Source: an uncultured Arcanobacterium sp.
Lineage (GTDB): Bacteria > Actinomycetota > Actinomycetes > Actinomycetales > Actinomycetaceae
Direction: 5' to 3'
Assembly (NCBI GenBank): GCA_958428545.1
Contig: CAUAGM010000014.1
Coordinates: 1 to 24,113, forward strand
Length of the DNA stretch: 24,113 bases
The translations under genes were made by a program, and so were the position numbers. Positions 14,681-21,377 of the stretch are shown here, one piece after another; the first letter of the stretch is position 1, and every line of letters begins with the position of its first letter. The notes beneath the pieces are model-generated. The model ran no database searches. It was not told the DNA's origin and was given only the letters and a program-made list of their open reading frames with translations.

Positions 14681-15922
14681 ATGAAAAAGATTCTTTCATT
14701 AGCAGCAGTTACAGCGATGGCGCTGGGCACACTTGCTGCGTGTGGTGACGGCTCTTCCACCCCTTCTGATGGCAATAAAGGAGCCTCGGGCGCTAATGCA
14801 GATAAACCACTCGTATGGTTCAACCGTCAGCCTTCAAACAGCTCAACTGGCGAGCTGGATAAGACCGCTTTGAACTTCAACGACAAGACGTACTACGTCG
14901 GCTTCGATGCCAACCAAGGCGCTGAGCTTCAAGGAAAGATGATTGCCGACTTCATCAAAGCACACAAAGACAGCATCGACCGTAATGGTGACGGCAAGAT
15001 CGGCTACGTGCTCGCTGTTGGCGATGTTGGCCACAACGATTCCATTGCCCGTACTCGCGGCGTACGCAAAGCTCTCGGTACTGCAGTTGAAAAGGATGGG
15101 CAGATTCTCTCCGATCCTACCGAGACGAACGCAGCAGCCGTGCAGGAAGGAACGCTCGATTCTTTCAAAGTAGTAGAGCTTGCTTCTAAAGAAATGAAGA
15201 CGGGCGCTGGCGCCACCTGGGACGCTGCCACTGCAGGCGATGCTATGACCGCATGGGCATCTAAGTTTAGCGATCAGATCGACATCGTCGTATCCAACAA
15301 TGACGGCATGGGAATGAGCATGTTTACCAAGTGGGCGAAGGCAGAGAAGGTACCAACCTTTGGTTACGACGCCAACTCTGATGCAGTTGCCGCAATTGCT
15401 GAAGGCTACTCAGGCACAATCTCCCAGCACGCAGACGTGCAGGCATATTTAACTCTGCGCGTGCTACGCAATGCTCTTGACGGCGTTGATCCAGATACAG
15501 GTATCGGCACCGCAGACGATGCAGGCAACGTACTGACCGATAAGGATTACAAGTATGTAGCTGAAGAGCGTTCCTACTACGCTTTAAACCTTGCAGTGAC
15601 GGCAGAAAACTATAAGGACTTCCTCGATTCCACCGTCACATACGCACCTGTGAGCAAGCAGCTCGACGCTTCTAAATCCCCTGAAAAGAAGGTGTGGCTC
15701 AATATCTACAACTCGGCTGATAACTTCCTCGGTTCGACCTATCAGCCACTTCTTCAGAAGTACGACAAGCTGATGAACCTCAAGGTTGAATATATTGCTG
15801 GTGACGGGCAGACCGAATCCAACATTACCAACCGTTTGGGCAACCCTGGCGACTACGATGCTTTCGCTATCAACATGGTGAAAACAGATAACGCCGCTTC
15901 CTACACAGCTCTCCTGAAGTGA
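14681..15922 (+). CDS. mglB: Galactose/methyl-galactoside-binding lipoprotein, circularly permuted
   Basis: This substrate-binding lipoprotein has signal peptide 1-20, lipobox LAAC and lipid anchor C21. From memory of E. coli MglB, the order of segments is permuted. The mature protein starts at the strand with N91 (here VWFNRQP, N48). It runs through YYVGFDANQG, a calcium loop DRNGDGKIG (100-108), GHNDSIAR (H118, D120, R124 for H152, D154, R158), W180 (W183), NND (N207 for N211) and GYD (D230 for D236). Residues to about 316 match the normal C terminus. A linker (about 317-337) then leads to VWLNIYNSADNFLG (D347, F349 for D14, F16), and the protein ends after AINMVKTDNAAS. N256 is replaced by Q249. 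The ATG has AAAGGA 5 nt upstream. Confidence 0.9.
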   Translation: MKKILSLAAVTAMALGTLAACGDGSSTPSDGNKGASGANADKPLVWFNRQPSNSSTGELDKTALNFNDKTYYVGFDANQGAELQGKMIADFIKAHKDSIDRNGDGKIGYVLAVGDVGHNDSIARTRGVRKALGTAVEKDGQILSDPTETNAAAVQEGTLDSFKVVELASKEMKTGAGATWDAATAGDAMTAWASKFSDQIDIVVSNNDGMGMSMFTKWAKAEKVPTFGYDANSDAVAAIAEGYSGTISQHADVQAYLTLRVLRNALDGVDPDTGIGTADDAGNVLTDKDYKYVAEERSYYALNLAVTAENYKDFLDSTVTYAPVSKQLDASKSPEKKVWLNIYNSADNFLGSTYQPLLQKYDKLMNLKVEYIAGDGQTESNITNRLGNPGDYDAFAINMVKTDNAASYTALLK

Positions 15923-15967
15923 TAGCTCTTTGAGCATCATAAGGGATAATTTGTAGTAACAATATGG

Positions 15968-16007
15968 TTGGGGCTGTCCGATTACTGCGGTGATCGGACA
16001 GCCCCAA
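15968..16007 (+). terminator. Intercistronic hairpin between mglB and mglA
   Basis: TTGGGGCTGTCCGAT (15968-15982) and ATCGGACAGCCCCAA (15993-16007) form a perfect 15-bp stem with a 10-nt loop. Only a TTT follows. It is likely to protect the mglB mRNA and partly attenuate read-through, giving more binding protein than transporter. Confidence 0.75.
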
Positions 16008-16030
16008 TTTAGAAGAAAGGGAGGTGGCTT

Positions 16031-17536
16031 ATGAACGACAGCAACGACGTCGTGCTCTCTATTAAAGGTATGTCTAAATCTTTCGGCCGTAACCGCGTGC
16101 TCGATCGAATCGATTTCGAAGTCAAACGTGGATCGATTATGGGGCTGATGGGCGAAAATGGCGCTGGAAAATCAACGATGATGAAATGCCTCTTTGGCAC
16201 ATACCAAAAAGACGAAGGCGATATTACTCTCGACGGCAAGCCTGTGGCTTTTTCTGGCCCGAAAGAAGCCCTCGAAAACGGCATCGCAATGGTGCATCAA
16301 GAACTCAATCAAGCTCTCGAACGCTCTGTGGTCGATAATCTATTTTTAGGGCGTTATCCACTCACCAGCTTAGGCGTCATCGATGAAAAATTGATGAAAA
16401 AAGAAGCGTCCGATCTTTTCCGCCGCCTCGGAATGACGGTTAATCTGACGCAGCCGATGCGCAATATGTCTGTATCTGCACGGCAAATGGTTGAAATTGC
16501 TAAAGCGATTTCCTACAACTCGAAAGTTATTGTGCTCGACGAGCCAACGTCGTCACTCACCGAGCCTGAAGTACGCAAACTTTTCGAGATGATGAATAAG
16601 CTGCGCGATCAAGGAATTTCACTCATCTATATTTCTCACAAAATGGATGAAGTATTTGAAATCTGCGATCAGGTATCCGTGCTGCGAGATGGCAAACTCG
16701 TGATGACGAAAGATACTTCGCAAACAAACATGAACGAACTCGTCACAGCTATGGTCGGGCGTTCGCTGGATAACCGTTTCCCACCTGTGGATAATACGCC
16801 AGGAGAGCCGATTCTCTCTATCAATCACGTCTCCACAAAGTTTGCCCCCTACATTAAAGACATCACGTTTGACGTCAAAGAGGGCGAAATTTTTGGGCTC
16901 TACGGGCTTGTTGGCGCAGGGCGCACAGAACTTCTTGAAACTCTTTTCGGCAGGCGCACACGTGCTGCTGGGCGCGTCTACTATAAAGGCAAGCTCATGA
17001 ACTTCGAGAATCCTCGCGAAGCAATGGCAAACGGCTTTGCTCTCATCACGGAAGAGCGCAAAGCAGACGGCTTGTTTATGAAAGGCGATCTTACTTTCAA
17101 TACGACAATCGCAAATCTGCCAGCCTACAAAACGGGCATCGCTCTTTCGGATCAGAAAATGCAAAGTGCCACTATGCATGAAATCCGCACGATGCACACC
17201 AAGACGATGGGGCCCGAGGAGCTTATTTCTGCTCTATCTGGCGGCAATCAGCAAAAAGTCATTTTTGGGCGCTGGCTGGAACGCTCCCCGAAAGTCTTTA
17301 TGATGGACGAGCCGACACGCGGTATCGACGTAGGGGCAAAGTATGAAATCTATGACCTCATTATCAATATGGCCAAGCAGGGAAAGACTATTATCTTAGT
17401 TTCCTCTGAAATGCCTGAAATTTTAGGTATCACCAATCGAATTGGCGTGATGAGTGCAGGGCGTCTCGCAGGCATCGTCACTACCAGTGAAACGAACCAA
17501 GAAGAGCTTTTGCGGCTGAGCGCAAAGTATCTGTAA
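16031..17536 (+). CDS. mglA: Galactose/methyl-galactoside ABC transporter, ATP-binding protein
   Basis: This membrane-associated ATPase drives galactose import with MglB and MglC. The 501-aa protein has two fused nucleotide-binding domains. The first has Walker A GENGAGKST (41-49), a diverged signature around VSARQMVEIAKA, and Walker B VIVLDEPTSSL. The second has a P-loop GLVGAGRTELLETL, the signature LSGGNQQKVIFGRWL and Walker B VFMMDEPTRGID. The GR in place of GK in the second P-loop is usual for RbsA/MglA/AraG proteins, where one site is degenerate. A strong GGGAGG lies just upstream of the ATG at 16031. mglC follows 14 bp after the stop. Confidence 0.96.
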   Translation: MNDSNDVVLSIKGMSKSFGRNRVLDRIDFEVKRGSIMGLMGENGAGKSTMMKCLFGTYQKDEGDITLDGKPVAFSGPKEALENGIAMVHQELNQALERSVVDNLFLGRYPLTSLGVIDEKLMKKEASDLFRRLGMTVNLTQPMRNMSVSARQMVEIAKAISYNSKVIVLDEPTSSLTEPEVRKLFEMMNKLRDQGISLIYISHKMDEVFEICDQVSVLRDGKLVMTKDTSQTNMNELVTAMVGRSLDNRFPPVDNTPGEPILSINHVSTKFAPYIKDITFDVKEGEIFGLYGLVGAGRTELLETLFGRRTRAAGRVYYKGKLMNFENPREAMANGFALITEERKADGLFMKGDLTFNTTIANLPAYKTGIALSDQKMQSATMHEIRTMHTKTMGPEELISALSGGNQQKVIFGRWLERSPKVFMMDEPTRGIDVGAKYEIYDLIINMAKQGKTIILVSSEMPEILGITNRIGVMSAGRLAGIVTTSETNQEELLRLSAKYL

Positions 17537-17550
17537 AGAAGGAAAGAATT

Positions 17551-19233
17551 ATGAGTGTGACAGAAGCTACGAAAGACGGCATCCTCACAGCAGAGCAAGA
17601 AGAAGCTCTTCTCGCCCCTATCGATCAGTACGTAGGAAAAATTCAGGCGCAGATCGATGAGCTTCGCAAAGATGGCTCCGATAAAGTAATGAAAATGCAG
17701 AGCCAGATTCGCGCGTTAAAATCGGATAAAACGCTCACAAAAGAAGAGCGCACACATCTGATTGCTCAAGATCAGAAAGTGATGGACGAAGCAAAAAAGG
17801 TGGAGGCTGCCAACAAAGCAGAGATCGATAAACTCATTGCTGAAGCAGAAGCATATATTCGCGCCCACTACGATTCTGAATACTATGCGAAAGTTGAAGC
17901 GAGCGTCGAAAAAGAAAAGAAAGCTGCTAAAGAGCAATACGAAGCAAAGCTGCTCGATTTGCGAAAAGAGCACGCTGAAAATGTTGAAGCTCTTCAAGCA
18001 AGCGCAGATCCCAACCGTGCTCAAGAAATCAAAGACGAAAACTACGTCTATAAAAACAAACAGTACGATGCGAAACTCGTCTATCAGCAGAAGAAGAGCG
18101 CTATTAAAGACCGTTTGCACGCAGCATTCACGCAGAAATATCACTACGTCGATCTGCTGAGAAATTCAAAATTCACGTTCAAGCAAATGCAGGCGCAAAG
18201 GATTGAAAATTACCGCTATTCTTTCAATCGCAAACAATTTTTGCTCAAAAACGGTTTGTATATCATTATCGTTTTGATCTTTATTGCGCTGTGTATTATT
18301 GCTCCCGTGACAAAAGGAACAGCGCTTCTCACTTCGCAAAATGTGCTCAACATTCTGCAGCAGGCCTCTCCTCGCATGTTCCTCGCCTTGGGCGTAGCTG
18401 GGCTGATTTTGCTTACGGGCACAGACCTCTCTATCGGCCGTATGGTAGGTATGGGCATGGTGGCTGCAACGGCGATTATGCATCAAGGTCCTAATACTGG
18501 CAGCGTCTTCGGAAAAGTTTTTGACTTCACCTCGATGTCGCTCCTCGGGCGCGCACTTTTTGCTCTGCTCACCTGTATTATCCTGTGTACGACGTTTACA
18601 GCGATTGCTGGTTTCTTCACAGCTAAATTTAAGATGCACCCCTTTATCTCAACGATGGCGAATATGCTTATTATCTTCGGTCTCGTCACCTATGCCACTA
18701 AAGGCGTGAGCTTTGGCGCTATCGAACCGGATATTCCGACTATGTTTGTGCCTTCAATCAACGGCTTCCCCACAATTATTATTTGGGCTGTTGTGGCTAT
18801 TATCGTCGTGTGGTTCATCTGGAATAAGACGCGTTTTGGCAAGAATCTCTACGCTGTGGGCGGCAACCCTGAAGCTGCAGCAGTTTCTGGCATTTCCGTG
18901 TTTTGGGTGACGTTTGGCGCGTTTGTGCTTGCTGGCATTATGTATGGTTTCGGCTCTTGGCTTGAAGCTCAGCGTATGTTTGGTTCTGGCTCTGCCGCTT
19001 ATGGGCAAGGCTGGGATATGGATGCCATCGCTGCCTGCGTGGTTGGCGGCGTCTCGTTTACGGGCGGTATTGGAAAGATTTCTGGCGTGGTCGTGGGCGT
19101 GCTTATTTTTACGGGCATGACGTATTCACTGACTATTCTCGGTATCGATACGAATCTGCAGTTCGTCTTTACGGGCATTATTATTCTCGCTGCAGTCACG
19201 CTCGATTCGCTTAAATACGTGCAGAAGAAGTAA
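17551..19233 (+). CDS. mglC: Galactose/methyl-galactoside ABC permease with long N-terminal coiled-coil extension
   Basis: The C-terminal part (from about residue 235) is a BPD_transp_2 permease like MglC/RbsC. The first membrane span is NGLYIIIVLIFIALCII. GTDLSIGRMVGMG lies near 290-302, and YAVGGNPEAAAVSGISV is the cytoplasmic loop that docks with MglA. Ordinary MglC is about 336 aa; this protein has 560. The first 230 or so residues are highly charged (Lys, Glu, Ala, Asp), with heptad-like spacing over about 30-210, no signal peptide and no membrane span, so they should form a cytoplasmic coiled coil. The reading frame is continuous, so this is not a frameshift artefact. I have a vague memory of similar long forms in some Gram-positives but cannot confirm it. 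AAGGAAAG precedes the ATG. Confidence 0.93.
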   Translation: MSVTEATKDGILTAEQEEALLAPIDQYVGKIQAQIDELRKDGSDKVMKMQSQIRALKSDKTLTKEERTHLIAQDQKVMDEAKKVEAANKAEIDKLIAEAEAYIRAHYDSEYYAKVEASVEKEKKAAKEQYEAKLLDLRKEHAENVEALQASADPNRAQEIKDENYVYKNKQYDAKLVYQQKKSAIKDRLHAAFTQKYHYVDLLRNSKFTFKQMQAQRIENYRYSFNRKQFLLKNGLYIIIVLIFIALCIIAPVTKGTALLTSQNVLNILQQASPRMFLALGVAGLILLTGTDLSIGRMVGMGMVAATAIMHQGPNTGSVFGKVFDFTSMSLLGRALFALLTCIILCTTFTAIAGFFTAKFKMHPFISTMANMLIIFGLVTYATKGVSFGAIEPDIPTMFVPSINGFPTIIIWAVVAIIVVWFIWNKTRFGKNLYAVGGNPEAAAVSGISVFWVTFGAFVLAGIMYGFGSWLEAQRMFGSGSAAYGQGWDMDAIAACVVGGVSFTGGIGKISGVVVGVLIFTGMTYSLTILGIDTNLQFVFTGIIILAAVTLDSLKYVQKK

Positions 19234-19239
19234 TCAATA

Positions 19240-19283
19240 AAGCAATCGTCAAACGGCTGCACAAGGCGTAAAATCGATTGCTT
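19240..19283. repeat. 9-bp inverted repeat after mglC
   Basis: AAGCAATCG (19240-19248) and CGATTGCTT (19275-19283) enclose a 26-nt loop, starting 6 bp after the mglC stop. It may be a minor 3' hairpin ahead of the main terminator. Confidence 0.4.
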
Positions 19284-19326
19284 GATAAGAGAGGCGTGCC
19301 ATAAGAAAGGCGTGCCGCGAATAAGC

Positions 19327-19372
19327 AGGGTGGGTACTGGAACGTCCAGTACCCACCCTTCTCTCTTTTTCT
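19327..19372 (+). terminator. Intrinsic terminator of the mgl operon
   Basis: AGGGTGGGTACTGGA (19327-19341) and TCCAGTACCCACCCT (19345-19359) form a perfect 15-bp stem with a 3-nt loop. A T-rich tract (TCTCTCTTTTTCTTCTC) follows. It closes mglBAC. Confidence 0.88.
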
Positions 19373-19625
19373 TCTCTACCTTGCTAGAGTTTTCCCCTAT
19401 TTCCTCCACACCGAAGCAAAATCTTTCAGGCAGAAAGCGGCAAGGTATTTTGCTACCATTAAAGGGGCGTTTATCCCCTTTGTATTCTCGCGCAGTCGAT
19501 TCGATTGCATCAGCTTCGATAGACGCATAATCAGCCACTTTGGCATGGCGTATCTTGCGAGCTGTTGTACGAATGCTGCGCAAGATACTCGAACGATACG
19601 TACGATACTCATACTGAAGGTTTTT
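19373..19625. other. Leader region of the antiporter gene with a small hairpin
   Basis: AAAGGGG (19461-19467) pairs with CCCCTTT (19475-19481) around a 7-nt loop, which may be a leader structure. I see no known riboswitch consensus. The wider gap from 19234 to 19625 otherwise holds only the mgl terminator and short GTGCC(A/G)...ATAAG words. Confidence 0.35.
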
Positions 19626-20726
19626 ATGCAGCGAACTGCCACACACGTCATCAGAAAATGGCCTTACTACTGGCCAATCCTCGCTTTGCTCGTACTTCTT
19701 TTCTCGTGGGGAAGCCACCCCAGCGGCATTGCAATCGCCTTGCTAGGGATCGTACTAGGCGGCGCGGTGATGGCTGCAGTGGAGCACGCAGAGGTCGTGG
19801 CACATAAGGTTGGCGAACCATTTGGCTCTCTTATCTTGGCTCTTGCCGTCACAATCATTGAAGTGGGGATGATTATTATGCTGATGACGTCAAACCCCAG
19901 TACTTCCGCCACTTTGGCGCGCGATACCGTCTTTGCGGCAACGATGCTCACCACCAATATGATTATCGGTCTTGCTCTTCTTGCAGCCACGCGGAAAGGC
20001 CCGTTCGCATATTTCAACAAAGAAGGCACAGGCACGGCTTTTACGGCAGTGTTTGTGCTGGCAACTGTAACGATGGTGATTCCAACGTTTACAACGTCAG
20101 CACCTGAGGGCGTCTTTGCGACAAGCCAGCTGATTTTCGTGGGCGTGATGGCACTTTTGATCTGGGGCGCTTTTGTGCTCACTCAAACTCGCGGCCATCG
20201 TGACTTTTTTATGCCAATCACGAAAAACGGCGAGATTATGAAAATTGCGGAGCACGCAGCACGCCCGAGCAAGCGGCGCACGTTCGCTTCTTTAGGGTTG
20301 CTTATGCTGAGCCTCATATCCGTGGTTGGCATATCGAAAACGCTTTCCTACCCTATCGAAGATGTGGTGACGAAGTTTCACCTACCGCAAGCACTCGTTG
20401 GCGTCGTAATCGCTCTGATCGTGCTCATGCCCGAAACGATTGCTTCGGTTAATAACGCACAGCGCGGCCGCACTCAAATCGCCATGAATTTAGGATATGG
20501 TTCTGCGCTAGCGTCTATCGGCCTGACGATTCCCACAATCGGAATCATATCGCTCATGCTAGATATGCGGCTTGTGCTCGGATTGGAGCCTGTGCATATG
20601 GCTCTGCTGGTGCTCACTGGGCTGATGAGCGCGCTGACGATTGTGCAGGGGCGAGCTTTGCGCTTGCAGGGAGCGATGCATCTCGTCGTTGCAGCCGCAT
20701 ACGTATTTTTGGTGGCTGTGCCTTAG
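19626..20726 (+). CDS. chaA: ChaA-type calcium(sodium)/proton antiporter
   Basis: An integral membrane antiporter of the CaCA superfamily, 366 aa with about ten to eleven predicted spans. The two inverted alpha repeats are visible. The first is VEHAEVVAHKVGEPFGSLIL then ALAVTIIEVG (about 52-80), with the essential glutamate-containing helix. The second is LMPETIASVNNAQRGRTQIA then MNLGYGSALASIGLTIP (about 267-303). It would expel Ca2+, Na+ or K+ in exchange for protons; the exact ion cannot be read from sequence. I start at the ATG 19626 because GAAGG lies 5 nt upstream. The open frame extends to 19545, but the added residues are not hydrophobic or family-like. It ends at a terminator 1 bp past the stop and has no operon partners. 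Confidence 0.88.
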   Translation: MQRTATHVIRKWPYYWPILALLVLLFSWGSHPSGIAIALLGIVLGGAVMAAVEHAEVVAHKVGEPFGSLILALAVTIIEVGMIIMLMTSNPSTSATLARDTVFAATMLTTNMIIGLALLAATRKGPFAYFNKEGTGTAFTAVFVLATVTMVIPTFTTSAPEGVFATSQLIFVGVMALLIWGAFVLTQTRGHRDFFMPITKNGEIMKIAEHAARPSKRRTFASLGLLMLSLISVVGISKTLSYPIEDVVTKFHLPQALVGVVIALIVLMPETIASVNNAQRGRTQIAMNLGYGSALASIGLTIPTIGIISLMLDMRLVLGLEPVHMALLVLTGLMSALTIVQGRALRLQGAMHLVVAAAYVFLVAVP

Positions 20727-20759
20727 GCTGCTGTGATCCCCAGAGCGCAGCTGCTTTTT
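20727..20759 (+). terminator. Intrinsic terminator of the antiporter gene
   Basis: GCTGCTGTG (20727-20735) pairs with CGCAGCTGC (20746-20754), with one T-T mismatch and one G-U pair, around a 10-nt loop. TTTTT follows at 20755-20759. Confidence 0.6.
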
Positions 20760-21377
20760 AGCGGTCGCACTATTATAAGTGCTTGCTCTCTAGGCAAGTG
20801 TGCCGTAAGTGGGTACTTTAACAGCTTATGTGGTCGCACCTTAAGCGACTACGCCCCCCATGCGGTCGTGCCATAAGCACACGCCTTAGCGATTGCCACC
20901 GAGCAGCACTCTAAACTTTCACACTGTGCTGTAGACGGCTTCCTGCCAAACGAACGTGCAGGCGGCTGCGCTCTAGATATGTGCTTCGATGCTGCACGCA
21001 CCAGGCGAGCATACCTCCATAATCAAAGCACCATATTAAATATGCGAGGCAAAAATACAGCGTGGATACTCTGCTTTGCTGGCTTGTTGCAGTTAAAATA
21101 CGAAGTACGGAGTTGTGCCGCCTGCGTGAGGTGCTCAACGCCGCAATACGCGCACATTATGCGGATAGCATCATACCGTATGCGATATCTGCAGACGCGA
21201 GAGTAAAAACACCTCTGGCATTAGCGCACGTAGAGCGGCTCGTCTCAGTTGCATACAGCTAGTTGCACACAGCTCCACGCCGTTTAAGGAAAGCGCTGCA
21301 GGAAGTGCTTTCAAAGGAAGCTGCAATAGCTCTCTCGCATCAGAAATAGCTATTTCGCAGCACAGGAAGGATATGTG
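20760..21377. other. Repeat-rich gap before the restriction-modification operon
   Basis: Four variants of GGTCGyrCC-TAAG lie at 20761-20779, 20798-20809, 20831-20846 and 20862-20878. A 14-bp tandem pair (GTTGCATACAGCTA / GTTGCACACAGCTC) is at 21248-21275. GAAAGCGCT (21289-21297) and AGTGCTTTC (21304-21312) form a hairpin. I find no gene, and no convincing promoter for hsdM. Confidence 0.5.

Noticed and set aside
14681..15922. mglB as a truncated or frameshifted ordinary gene
   Set aside because: The frame is continuous from a good signal peptide to the stop, and the segment missing from the N terminus is present at the C terminus with its sugar-contact motif, so permutation explains it better.
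17716..18144. Phe/Val-rich minus-strand open frame inside mglC
   Set aside because: Its apparent hydrophobicity is only the complement of Lys/Glu-rich coiled-coil codons.
19461..19481. Riboswitch in the antiporter leader
   Set aside because: Only a simple 7-bp hairpin is present; no known metal-riboswitch consensus can be recognised.
18999..19718. 239-codon minus-strand open frame spanning the end of mglC and the mgl terminator
   Set aside because: It runs antisense through mglC and a perfect terminator, and shows no family motifs.
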